From contig SAUG01000054.1 of assembly GCA_011316305.1 (NCBI GenBank), forward strand, positions 1 through 64,000: a DNA stretch of 64,000 nt. Direction: 5' to 3'. Below are positions 34,097 through 45,570 of this stretch, piece after piece; within the stretch, counting starts at the first letter, position 1, and the number at the start of each line of letters is the position of its first letter. A program made the position numbers and the translations under genes. Under the pieces are notes generated by a model. That model ran no database searches and had not been told where the DNA came from. It worked only from the letters and a program-made list of their open reading frames with translations. The stretch is from Rusavskia elegans (lineage: Eukaryota > Ascomycota > Lecanoromycetes > Teloschistales > Teloschistaceae).

Positions 34097-36560
34097 TAAA
34101 CGATGAATAACCGATAATATATAAAATAAAAAAGTAGCGAAAATAAAAATTATAATTTTAATAAAAGAAAAAATAGATTTTTATCGGATAGTATAGAAAC
34201 TATTTATTTAATCGGAAATATTTACGATTTTATAGTTATATAAACAATTTTTATCGATAATAATACAAGTCTATTGAATATTAGAGCCTACGTCTACTAT
34301 TTTAAATAGAAAATCGATGGAATATCTAAATAGAAATCTATTAAATCTATTCTATTTTTATCTAAAATTTTTTATAGCCGTAGAAATAAAATATTAACTA
34401 ACCGAATCGGAATTTATAGAATTTATATAGATAGTAAAAAAACTACGCTATTTTAATAAATTTTTCGATAATATAATAGTTATTTATATTAACTACCAGA
34501 CGATTATAGATATAATTGTTTATATTAGCTTTTAGACGATTTTAGATATAGCGAAATAGAATAGTCTAAATACTATTTCTATAATATATTTTAATTTTCG
34601 CTATATATATTTATTTAAATTTATATTTAAAAATGTATTAGATATCCGGTATAAATACGATAGATTAAATATTATTCCGGATATACTGTTTCGGCTTTCT
34701 ATTATTATAGAAATCTAGAAATTTCTCGAAACGCGCTATATTAAAAAAAAAAAGATATCGGAAATACCGAACTTGTTTATCTATTATAATACGGATATCT
34801 ATTCGCTATAGTAGAATTATCAAAAGAATTTAAAACGAGAATTAAACCGTATATATAAAAGACGAAAACTATTCTAAAATATTTGAATAGCTTCGTAGTA
34901 ATAATATATAAAAGGAAAATAGAATTTATCTATCTTTCTAGTCCGTCGAAGTTTTATCTATTTTAATAGCGAGAAATTAAATTGCTAATTTATAATATTT
35001 AGCTTTCCAAACTGAAAGCTATTTTATATAGCTAATAATTATACCGATTATTTTAATTATACTCGAATATATAAACGGCTAACGGATAAATTCTTTATTT
35101 TTAATATAGCGAAAACGTTTAAAGAGTATATTATTTACTACCCCGATTATTAAACGTAGTGAACACCTCGCTATAGATTATATAAATTATTTTAACCAAT
35201 TCTTTATCCGGCGAAACCTTTTAATATTTTAGTAATCGACTTTATTCTAATACTACTAGTTTTAGTACCGGAATTATTTAACAATACTATACCGATTATA
35301 GATAAATCTATAAAAGCTATTATAATTATTTTAGATAAAAGATTATAGTCCGGAGAAAATTAGATAATAGTTTTATTTAATCGTCTATATTTAATTCAAT
35401 AGAAAATATCGAAGGTAATAACATTTAATAGAAATCATAAATTTATCGATAAACTATAGTCTATAATATTCGAATAACTAAAAGTTAATTTAAATTCTAT
35501 TATTTTATAGTATCTATCCTCGGAAGAGTAATTAGAATATATTAACTAGACGATCGAAATCATTTTATACTATTTCTTTACTATATTAGAAGATTTTAAC
35601 CGATAGTTAACAGTTTTATCTCGATTTTCTACTAAATTTTCTAATAGTATAAGCCGTGGACTGGATTTAGTACCGATATAAATAATATACGACCGATAAA
35701 TAAAAGAAGAACTCGATTAGTAAAAATAGAAAAAGATATCCTAATTATAGATTTTCCGGAAAAAAATACTACGGTTCAGTTATAGTTGTAGTAACTAGAA
35801 ATAACGCCGCCGATATAGATAAGTTTTATTCTATATATTCTACTCGCTAAAATAAATATATTAATAGTTATAGAATATATAATATATATATATCCTACCG
35901 TTATAAAAAAACCGTAATAGTTCTACTAGCCAATATATATCGACGTTAGAAACGCTATTAGTCTAGTTGCTATAGTAAGAAAACGCTAATAGAATATAAA
36001 GTATTTAAAGTAGTTTTCTAATATATATAATTAAATTAGTTTAAAGTTTTATTATAGCTATACGGTATCTTATTTAAAGGACTAAAATTATAAAATCGAA
36101 TAGTAATTCGCTAGACTTTTTAAAGTTTTTAAAAAGATTAATCTACTAGTCTATCGCTTTTATCTACTAAATTTAATAAATCAACTATAGTCTATTATTT
36201 TAATTATTTATCTAAGACCCGCGAAACCGCTTTATAAAAATCTATATTAGCGATAGCGAATAGAATTAGTTTTTACGCCGGCTAATAAAGTTAACCGTTT
36301 AATTGAACGTCTATTCCGCCGTCGTAATTCGAATCGTCGAAGTAATATCTAGTATAATACTAGAGTCGAATATTAGTAATAAAAATTTAAAAGGACTATT
36401 TTAGACTAGCTAAAAGCGGAATTCGAAGCCGTATAAACTCTAGCTAATTAGAACAAGTAGAAACGCTAAAAAGAATACGAAATATAAAAATAGCGTTAAT
36501 CGACGCCGTTTTTATTTCTTTTTTTATTTTTTCGACTAGATTTATAAATTATTTAGAGTA
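34097..36560 (+). pseudogene. Ty3/Gypsy relic G3: RNase H to integrase and C-terminus
   Basis: Plus-strand Gypsy pol remnant. Near 35,100-35,210 a His/Cys-type integrase N-terminal region is visible (HPAD-like, then YYPDY with Cys decayed to Tyr). The catalytic-core start reads VIDFILILLVLVPELF (35,229-35,279). Further core pieces are FNRNHKFIDK (expected DRDxxF) near 35,430 and a LEYINQTIEII-like block near 35,535. A C-terminal part with GILFKGLKL and VYYFNYLSKTRETA follows to about 36,300. No LTRs seen; the 5' part is cut by the hAT-like element at 31,714-34,096. Confidence 0.75.
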
Positions 36561-38036
36561 AAATATACATTTATTATAGATATTTTTTAAAATAGAAGTA
36601 TAATTAAATCTATTTAACGTAAAATTATAGATTAGTTATATTAGATAAAATCTATTATTTAGATTCGAATTCCGATTATAGATATTAGAATAATCCTACT
36701 TTTTAGTTTTTTTTATCTTTAATTTCGAATCGTTTAAAGCTATTTAAACGTTTAAAAACTCTTTTTTAATATATATTGATTAGAAAAATAAAGGAATTCC
36801 TTTTAGAAATAAAACGCTTTTTATAAAACCGATAACTATTACGGTTATTTATTAGCTAAATTCTTATTATATTAGCGGATATTAATCGAAAATAGTCAAC
36901 GTTATAGAATTAGATCTACTAGTTCTATAAATTTTTTTGTATATATAGATTTTATAGATTATTTCAATATTATCACGTTTACCATACATTTACTATATAT
37001 TCGCTTTATTATATTTCTTTTTATTTATTTCTATCGGTTCAATTTAGATATTCTTCTTTCCATCCAATTCTCGGGTGCTACTAAAAATAAAACAATACAG
37101 TCTAGTCGTATTAAACTCCGTATTTAACTTAGTAATATAGAATCTCTTTTCTATATTTATATTATTCAATTTTTAAAGTATTTAAATCTAAATCTATTCG
37201 AATTTTAAAATATAAACTAATTAACTCGCGCGAAAAATAATGATATAATATCTACTAACGTCTATAAATTTTCATTTCTATCGTTTCTACTATTTATTTC
37301 TACTATTTTTCTAGATGTTTCGAAAACTTTTTTGTTTTTATCGGCGGTTTCTATGAGCTATTTATCGAATATCGATTATTTATTACGCAGCGTCGGCTTT
37401 TCTAGTATCTATTATCTATAAACGCGACTAGTGAAATCGATCTATATTTTATTTAGTAAATAAACTTTTTTTATTTAAATACTATTAACTTTTTTCTATT
37501 TTCGAAATGAATAATAACTTTTACTAGATATTTTTCATTTCTTTAATATCTATATAGATTTCTTTTTAGTTTTATTTGCCGTTTTTTTTCGGGTTTTTTT
37601 TTCGTTTCCTTCGCCTCTGTCTTTTCTACAAACTTTTTCTATTACTATTTTTCGAATTTTATATCGTCTTTTACGTTTTTACGCGCCGGTTATTTCTAAA
37701 ATTCTTTTTTAAATTCGAAATTATAGTCTTGAATCTTCTATATAATTTATCTATATTAAAAGATTTTATACGACGCCGCGTCTGAAAAAAAAGTTGTTAA
37801 AAAAAAGTTATTAAAAATATTTATCGGGGGTTTCGGAAAATATATATCCGCGTTAATATATTTTAAAAATCGAATTATCTGTAATAAAAAATTTAAAAAA
37901 AGCTTTTGCCTTTCTATAAATATTAAGTTTTCATCTAATTTTTTATAATTTTTGACCGGTTTTTTTCTTTCGTTTTTTTATATTTTCCGTTTTATTTTTT
38001 TTATTTCCGGCTTTACTCTATATAGTGTAACGTCTC
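36561..38036. other. AT-rich stretch without recognisable genes
   Basis: No recognisable protein or RNA. 37,420-38,010 is strongly T-rich on the plus strand with poly-T and TTTTTATTT runs. The 69-codon open frame at 37,576-37,785 is Phe/Leu-rich because of this bias and has no other support. Confidence 0.6.
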
Positions 38037-38439
38037 TATATATCAGAAGACGTTGCGTTCGAGTCTAGCTACAGTCGTAGGCGTAGTTCGAGCTAATAAA
38101 TAGTAAAGAAATTCTAGCGTAGATATACGTAACTATTTCCGTACAGCCGTAAAGATAAGGTTACGATATTACGAGGCGTCCTCGTTACGGAGATAATTAT
38201 AATAGGGATAGAGACAATATTTAGTAATTATATTAACTACTACCGAGAAAAGCTATCTACTAGACTATAAGAAGCGGTATATATAGTAAAAGGATCGATA
38301 TACCCGAAGAGACCGATCTATTAAATAAAAGCGACCCCGCGGCTCTAGCGGCTATAACTAGACTAAACTATTAATTCGTTTATCTGATTAATAAACGTAA
38401 ATATTTCTGTGAAATCACGGACGTTATATATAGTTATTT
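38037..38439 (-). repeat. Solo LTR of the G2 Gypsy family
   Basis: Reverse complement of the 410-bp G2 LTRs (41,597-42,006; 45,156-45,565). Shared are TGTAACGTC, GTTCGAGTCTAGCTACAGTC, CGGTTACGATATTACGAGG and GAGAAAGCTATCTACTAGAC-type blocks. No internal sequence adjoins it. TATAG precedes it (38,032-38,036) and recurs at the right end near 38,438, a possible 5-bp duplication, which makes the exact right boundary uncertain by a few bases. Confidence 0.75.
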
Positions 38440-38686
38440 TTTTTTTAAATATTATTTTTAGTATATTTTTTTAGCTTTTTTCTTCGTATTAAACGTTTAA
38501 AATTTCGTATCTATCTACTATTAGATATATTTTCCCTGTAATTTTACCGCGTGATAAATTATATTTTATATTTAATTTAAATAGTTTCTAGCGTATAATA
38601 ATCGATTCCGAAATATTTTCATTCCGTTTAATTTTAATAGTAGATTTAAATACGAGAAATAGAAACTAGACAACGAATACTAGCTC

Positions 38687-39219
38687 TAAACTGGCTATTT
38701 CGGGTCGGGTTTCCGTCGGTTTTTTAGGAACCCGACCCGAATTTTAGCGAATCGGTTCGATTCGACCTGCTAAACGATATAAATCGATTTCTAAAATTAG
38801 AACCGAAAATTAGATCGGATTATAGAATAAAAATCGATAGAAACCCGATCTAATCTACTAACCTATCTATATATAGTATAGTATTATAAATAAATAATAA
38901 ATTTATTAATTTATTATATTTTTATAAAAATAATACATTTAGATAATATATTTAATTTTACTAGAAAACTTTGGACTAGTATAATTATTTGACAAGAATA
39001 TTTTTAGATAAATAGATATAACTTTTATACTAAAGTTATATTTTCTTACTAGAATTTAGCGGTTTTAATAGTTTTAACGGGTCTAATCCGGAACCGAATC
39101 GATTTAATATTTAGAAAAATCGGAACCGATTTAGTTCGATATCTAGAAAAGTCGAAACCGACTCGAATCGAATCGGTTTTTCTAATCCGAGTTCGAAATC
39201 CGATCCGACGGCCAGTCTA
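38687..39219. mobile_element. hAT-like element, family A copy 4
   Basis: 533 bp. Starts TAAACTGGCTATTTCGGGTC (RIP-altered TAGACTGGCC) and ends ACGGCCAGTCTA. The 8-bp flanks ACTAGCTC and ACTGGTTC differ only by transitions. Both ends have the GGGTCGGGTT-type GC block. Non-coding. Confidence 0.8.
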
Positions 39220-39304
39220 ACTGGTTCTAGAAATTTTATAGAAAGTTATCGAAATCGTAAAAAATTTTCGAAAGTTTAAAAAGCTATAGGAAGAAAAAAA
39301 AAGT

Positions 39305-39316
39305 AATTATTATTAC

Positions 39317-39383
<67 letters not shown>

Positions 39384-39430
39384 GTTATTATCATTATTAT
39401 TATTATAATTGTTAATATTATTATTATTTT
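39305..39430. repeat. (TTA)n microsatellite
   Basis: About 120 bp of near-perfect TTA/ATT trinucleotide repeat with a few TTG and TCA interruptions. Related short ATT runs flank SINE copy 2 (40,174-40,186 and 52,089-52,107). Confidence 0.95.
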
Positions 39431-40185
39431 TTTCTTTATCGTTTTAAATTTATCTATAAAAAATTAAAGCTTATCTAAATTACTAGTAATAGAGTATATC
39501 GTTACTACGATATATTGATTTTTTTATATTTTTTTTTCGATTATTGTCTCTATTTATCTAATAGTATTAAAGCCGAGCTATTATTTTCGTAAAAATATAC
39601 TAGTATTTTTCTAGCTGTTTTCGATATCTTCGATAGTTTTTAACTAATAGCTACGATTTATACAGTTTTTTAATATTAAATAAAAGGATCTTTTTTAAAA
39701 AATATTAACAAAAAGAAATATAATAGTATCTTGTAATATTTATTATTTTATAAAATATTTTCTAGTATTAGATCGTTATTTCATCTGATAGTAGATTTAT
39801 AAATTTAAAAATAACTACTTTTAAATCTATTTAAAATAATAAAAAACGTTTTTTTAGTTTCTAACAACTTTATTCGATACGGATTGTTACTCTAGTATTC
39901 TATATTAAAATTTTCCGAAAAGTATTCGGAGAATTCCAGAATTTTAATAGAAATTCTAATAATTCTATTAGCTCTAATCGTTTGAGTATTTTATTTCTAA
40001 AATTAAAGATTTTCTAAAATCTATAAATTGCCAAAATCTTTTTATAAAATAATTAAAGTTAGTACTATAACGTCTATACGAGTCTTTAATATATTTAAAT
40101 TATTATTATTTCTATAATTTTTAAATCTTTATTTATACTAGTAAAATTGTTTTAAAATTCGGTATCTTTAATTCTATTATTATTA
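39431..40185. other. AT-rich spacer, nothing recognised
   Basis: No recognised repeats, coding relics or RNA genes. It ends in a short ATT run that borders SINE copy 2. Confidence 0.5.
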
Positions 40186-40297
40186 TTTATATACGATTTA
40201 ATCATTCGGATTTTGATTTTAAACTTTTACGATTTAATACTAAAAGCGTTAAATCGATCAGATTACGTAGTTGTTCAATATTCAAATATTTTATCGC
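40186..40297 (-). mobile_element. SINE copy 2, 3' part
   Basis: Inverse of the SINE tail (ATCATTCGGATTTTGATTTT corresponds to AAAACCCGAATGAT in copy 1). It is cut at ATCGC (40,293-40,297) by the Gypsy element G1 and continues at 51,763. The outer flanks are ATT repeats on both sides, suggesting insertion into a TTA microsatellite. Confidence 0.8.
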
Positions 40298-40538
40298 TGT
40301 TATGGATCGATTTAAGATAATAATAATAGCTTGATATTTCTATATAGGTAGAAAGCTTATCTATAAATAAGCGAACAAGGCTGAGCGCTAGGCCTAATTA
40401 GGTAACGAATCCCGCAGGGCTAATAAGCCGCGGTTAACAGGGTTTATTCAGCGTATTAGTTAGCCGGTACTATCGGCTAGTACCTCTATATCTACAAAAC
40501 TCTATATAAGTTCTAGATAGCTTAAATAGTTTATAATA
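40298..40538 (-). repeat. G1 3' LTR
   Basis: 241 bp, begins TGTTATGGATCG in plus orientation and ends GTTTATAATA. Uniformly RIP-altered compared with the partner LTR; for example CTAGATAGCTTAAATAGT stands where the other copy has CCAGGCAGTTCAAATGGT. Confidence 0.9.
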
Positions 40539-40645
40539 AATACTATAAAACGAAAAAATAGTATCGCTTTCGATACGCTCGTATTAAATATTTAAAAATT
40601 TTAAAAATATTAAAAATAAAGGCGCTAAAAGGTTAAAAAGAAAAT

Positions 40646-40735
40646 AGTACTACTAGGAATCGAACCCGGGCTATACTAGAGTCCCTAAATAATAAAGAAC
40701 GGCTAATAGGGCGGCCGAGCTAATTTTTTTATCGC
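40646..40735 (-). other. tRNA-like sequence in G1 3' region
   Basis: On the minus strand CCCGGGTTCGATTCCTAG contains a consensus B-box/T-loop (GGTTCGATTCC). Reversing RIP-type changes would make the T-stem fully paired (CCGGG/CCCGG). An upstream AGCTCGGCCGCC could be a D-arm. A 5-bp anticodon stem (TTCTT/AGGGA, perfect before RIP-type changes) closes a 7-nt loop, TATTATT. That loop lacks the invariant T33 and no clean acceptor stem is visible, so this is probably not a functional tRNA. It lies just inside the G1 3' LTR. Confidence 0.35.
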
Positions 40736-41099
40736 TTAAATAGAGGCGGTACGTACTACTATTATACTATAGCGCCTAGTAATAGAATCTTTAAATTAGA
40801 ACCTAATAGATTGTAGTAGTATCTTACCGAATATAAAAAGAAATATAATTATACCAGGTCGAATATATAAAGCGCCGGTAAGGTATAATAATTTATAAGC
40901 GCTTCAACCTTAGTCCGGAATAGTATAGAGGGTCTACTAGTAGCGCGGATATTTAAAGCTCCGATTACTATAATACTGCTAGGATATAATTAGATTATTA
41001 CTAATAATAAAGTCCAGATAGAAGGGGGAAACGTTAGTTATATTCGTTAATAAAGTCTATATAGTACGTTAAATCTTATAATCTATACTAGCTATTATA

Positions 41100-41590
41100 T
41101 TATAGCCTATAGCTATTCTATTTAACTAGATACTAGAAGCGCTAGTATACCTTTCGCCGATTTATAATTCGTTCTACTTCGAACTAGTTAGGATCTTCCT
41201 CCGGAAATTCTATTTCGATAGTAGAAAGCTTATTATTAACCGGAAGCCGGTTAAAAAGATTATCGCCGATAGGCGCTGGTTCTAATTAGGCTATAGAGAT
41301 AATAGGATAGATCTTTATAGTAGTAGGAAATTCTAATTTATATACGAGGTATCTGATTTTACGAATTACCTTAAACGGACTAGCTCGTTAATACGAGAGC
41401 TTTTAACTAGTAACGTCTAGTAGTATATATCCGTAATAAAACCTTAGAAAAACTTTATTATCTAGTTTAAAAAATCTAGCTTTATATAGGTTATTATACC
41501 GGACCTTAGAAAAAGCGGTACTAAAAGTTATTATATTTTCTACTTCTATACGTTTAATAGGTCTTAGGCGTTCTATATTTTCTAGTAGTA
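41100..41590 (-). pseudogene. G1 pol C-terminus with chromodomain
   Basis: Minus-strand frame includes SPFKVIRKIRYLVYKLEFP, EPAPIGDNLF and then FEVERIINRRKV followed by YLVK. The last two match the start of a chromodomain (YEVExIL...YLVKWxGY). Chromodomains at the integrase C-terminus define chromoviruses, which use them to target heterochromatin. It directly abuts the G2 insertion point. Confidence 0.7.
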
Positions 41591-41596
41591 GGTCCG

Positions 41597-42006
41597 TGTT
41601 ACGTCTACGACTCTACAGAGGTTCCCTAGAAGAATTAGTTAGGTAAGCGAGCCTAATTATCTATAGCCGCCTATAGCCGCTATAGCCGTCCCTCCTAATA
41701 GGACTTTTAGTAGACGGCTATCTATCGGCCTTCGCGGTTACTTTTACTATATATATCGCTTTATACTCCTATAGATAGTTTCTCTCGTTAGTCGTTAATA
41801 TAATTATTAAATACGTTTCTATAATTCTCTTTTTAATTACTTTATAACGAAGATACCTCGTAATATTATAACCGTACTTCTATAGCTATATAGGATTAGT
41901 TATAATAACCTATACTAGGACTCCCTTACTATTTAGTAGCTCGGACTATATCTACGGCTATAGCTAGGCTCGAGCGTAATACCTTCTAATATATAAAGAC
42001 GTTATA
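41597..42006 (+). repeat. G2 5' LTR
   Basis: 410 bp, starts TGTTACGTCTACGACTC and ends GACGTTATA (decayed TTACA). It contains a short tandem motif TATAGCCGCCTATAGCCGC. Differs from the 3' LTR mainly by transitions. Confidence 0.9.
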
Positions 42007-42419
42007 CTTTAACGATTCCGGAAGATAGATAAAAATCGGATTTTTATCTAGCTAACGTTACTTAGATAATCTATAGAGGCCTTAGTCGACTTAGAAGCTA
42101 TTCGGAATATTATATTAGAAGAATATATTAAGAGGTTTAATATCCTTTTAACTAGGAAAACGGAGTTTTACCTTATAGGAATTATTAATAAAATAGAGTT
42201 TATTAAAGTCGAGTATTAGACTAAACCTCTATAGATATAAAGTAATAGATATAAAAAAAGGATTATTTTCGATATTATAAAAATATAAAGGGATATATAT
42301 TTAGATATTCTATAGCTTATATTATAGAATCTAGAAATCGTTTAGAAAACGATATAAGTAAAAATCGGAAACTATCTTCTTAGTATACCTAAAAGATTAG
42401 CCGAGATATAGAAGTTATA

Positions 42420-45150
42420 TAGTAACTTTACTCGGAAATAGTAGACTAAAAAGGAATTAGCTATTATAGATAAAATTCTATAACTTTTTAAAAAATTCTA
42501 GGACGTATTAAAGGAACCGGAAGGAGGGTTACCCTTACCGGCTTATATCTAGGAAAACTATAAAATTATTATAATAGACCCGGAAAAGCTAAAAGCTAGA
42601 ATAATTTATAGATTAAATAATAATTAGTTAAAAGTATTAAGATAATATATTAACTATAATCTTAAAAGAGGATATATATAATATTCTAAATTAAGGATAG
42701 GATAATCGGTTATATTTATTTCTAAAAAAAATAGTAACCTTCGACTTTATATCGACTTTAAAAGACTTAATATAGTAATATAAAAAGATAAATACCTACT
42801 CCCGTTTCTAGCAGACTTAAAGAATAGAATCGGAAAAGCTAAATTTTTTACGAAATTCGATTTAAAAGATATATTTAACTTACTATAGATTAAAGCTAGA
42901 AATAAATAGAAAACTACGTTTAGAATAAAATATAGACTATTCGAAAATTTGGTTATACTTTTTAGATTAATAAACGTACCGGCGACCCTATAATATATAG
43001 TTAATAAAGCGTTATATAACTATCTTAATATCTTTATTATAGTATATATAGATAATATACTAATTTTTTTTAAAATAAAGGAAGAATATATATAATATAT
43101 TTATAAAATATTATAAAGATTCCGAGAATATAACTTTAAAGTAAAAGAAAAAAATTGGAATTCTATAAATACGAGGTTACGTTTTTTAGATATATAATTA
43201 AGCTATAAAGTATTATTACAGAAGTAAATAAGTTGTAGATAATATATAAATAGCCGGTACTAAAAAATAAGAAAAATATTTAAAGTTTTTTAAGATTTAT
43301 AGGGTTTTACTAAAATATAATAGGAGGATATACGAAAAAAACGGTCCTATTTATAGATCTATTTCGGAATAGTATACCCTTCTAGTAGATACGAACTTAA
43401 AACGAAGTATTTAAAAAATTTAAATAGAATTTTATATCCGAAGAAGCTCTAGCGATATTTAACTTTAGTAAGTAAATTATCTTTTATATAGATACTTTAG
43501 ACCGCGTAATAGGATTATATATTTCCTAGAAGGAAAAACTACTTAGATACTACTCTAGAAAGTTAATACTAGTAGAGGTTAACTATATAATAATAGATAA
43601 AGAAATATTTATAATTATTATAAGCCTTATATATTAGAAAATATATACGAATAGAATGAATTAAAAAGTAATAGTATATACCGATTATAAAAACCTTTTA
43701 TCCTTATTAGTTAATAAAGAATTTAACTAACGATAAATAAAATAGGTAGAAAAAATAACCTACTACGACTTTAAAATAAGATATATTAAAAGTACTAATA
43801 ATATAGTCGCGGATACCTTAAATAGAAGAATAGATTATAAAGCTACCGAAAAAATATCTAGACTTCTTTTAAAAAGAGTAGGAAATATTCTAGAGAAAGC
43901 CGAAGCTTTAAAAAAAATAAACGAAATAATTCGATAAGTATATAACTCTAGAATAGCTAGATATTAAGGAAATACTAAAATACTAAAAAGAATTTAAGAA
44001 AAAACTAATATATTAGTACTTAAAAAATATATTAAAGAATTTATTAAAAACTACCCGGAATACGTAATAGTAAAAAAAAGCTATTAAGGGCCGGTAGAAA
44101 AACTCTAGCTAACGTAAATACTAAGTATACCTTATTAATAAATTATATTAGACTTCGTTATAGAATTACCAGAATCGGTCGATCTATATATATAAATAAT
44201 ATATAATATAATAGTAATAATTATTTATAGATTTACGAAATATATAAAATTTATACTATATAAAATAATAATAATAGCGGAATAACTTACCTTCCTATTA
44301 CTACGAATAGTATTTTATAAAAATAGAATCGTAGAAAAGATTATTTCGGATAGGGATAAGTTATTTATTTTAAACTTTATAAAAGGATTAATATAAGTAG
44401 TAAGAACGGAATAGGCTATATTAATATCGTTCTATCTATAAACGGACGGATAAATAGAAAGAATAAACTAAATACTAGAGACCTACTTTAGGATCTATTA
44501 TTCGGACGAAAGAAAAGACTAGGTTTAATTTCTTCCGATAGTATAAATAGTAGTTAATTTATTATATAATAAGGATATCTAAATAACGCCTAATAAATTA
44601 CTTTATAGAAAGACTATTCGGAAAGAAGTATATTTAGATATAAAAAACTCTATAGCGTAATCCTTTATTAATAAAATAAAAAATAACTAGGATAAAGTAA
44701 AGATAAAAATCCAGATAGTAAAAGAAAAAGTTAAATAAAAAGTAGATAAGTTAAGAAAATATTATAATATTAATAAAGGGGATAAGGTACTATTTTCGAC
44801 TAAGAATCTAATAGATAAAAAGCTCGATAAGCTATATATAGGAGCCTTCGAAGTTTAGGATATTAAAGGAACGATAGTATATCTAAAGTTTTCGATAATA
44901 GGAATCTTCCCTAAATTCTATATAGGTTTACTAAAGAAAGTACCGAAACGTATTCTATTAATAAAGGACTAGTATTATTAGAAGCGAGAAAAGTATAAGG
45001 TTAAAAAGATTCTAGACGAAAGAAAAAAGACGGACGAATTTCTAGTAAAATAGAAAGGGTTTCCTAATAAAAAAAATATTTAGGAACTAAGAAAATATCT
45101 TAGATATATTTAAAGAGCCCTAAAAAGGTTTAGGAAAGTAATATAGGGGG
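42420..45150 (+). pseudogene. G2 pol: reverse transcriptase, RNase H, integrase
   Basis: Plus-strand pol. RT: LRLYIDFRRLN (about 42,738-42,770), TKFDLKDIFNLL (about 42,849-42,885), FRLINVPATL (expected FGLTNAPATF, about 42,960-42,990) and the catalytic YIDNILIFF (about 43,045-43,073; YxDD expected, second Asp lost). RNase H is in the 43.5-43.7 kb part. Integrase core: LDFVIELPE near 44,148-44,176, followed by YRFTKYIKFI. Two key sites are thus visible but damaged. Internal stops are mostly TAG/TAA. Confidence 0.8.
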
Positions 45151-45155
45151 GGCCG

Positions 45156-45565
45156 TATTATATCTACGACTCTATAGAGGTTTTCTAGAAGGATTAATTA
45201 GGTAAACGAATCTAATTATCTATAGCCGCCTATAGCCGCTATAGCCGCCTTTCCTAATAGGACTTTTAGTAGATAGCTACTTATTAGCCCTTACGGCTAT
45301 TCTTATTATATATATTACTTATTATTCCTTTAAATAGTTTCTCTCGTTAGTCGTTAATATAATTATTAAATACGTTTCTACTATTCTCTTCTTAATTACT
45401 TTATAATAAAGATACCTCGTAATATCGTAACCGTACCTCTACGGCTGTACAGGATTAGTTATAATAATCTATACTAGGATTCCCTTACTATTTAGTCGCT
45501 CGGACTACGTCTACGGCTATAGCTAGGCTCGAACGTAACGCTCTCTGATATATAGGGACGTTACA
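45156..45565 (+). repeat. G2 3' LTR
   Basis: 410 bp, begins TATTATATCTACGACTC (decayed TGTTACGTC) and ends GGGACGTTACA. The 3' end retains CpA/TpG (CTGTACAGG near 45,445). Confidence 0.9.
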
Positions 45566-45570
45566 GTCCG

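Larger units (their letters stand above)
41597..45565 (+). mobile_element. Ty3/Gypsy element G2 nested in G1
   Basis: 3,969 bp with 410-bp LTRs (41,597-42,006; 45,156-45,565) and a perfect 5-bp duplication GTCCG (41,592-41,596; 45,566-45,570). The internal region is only about 3.15 kb and encodes reverse transcriptase, RNase H and integrase. I see no space for a full gag. Plus-strand polypurine tract AGGGGGGGGCC immediately precedes the 3' LTR (45,145-45,155). A solo LTR of this family is at 38,037. Confidence 0.9.

Noticed and set aside
37576..37785. 69-codon Phe/Leu-rich open frame resembling a membrane protein
   Set aside because: Composition is a direct result of the T-rich strand bias of this block; no start context or relatives.
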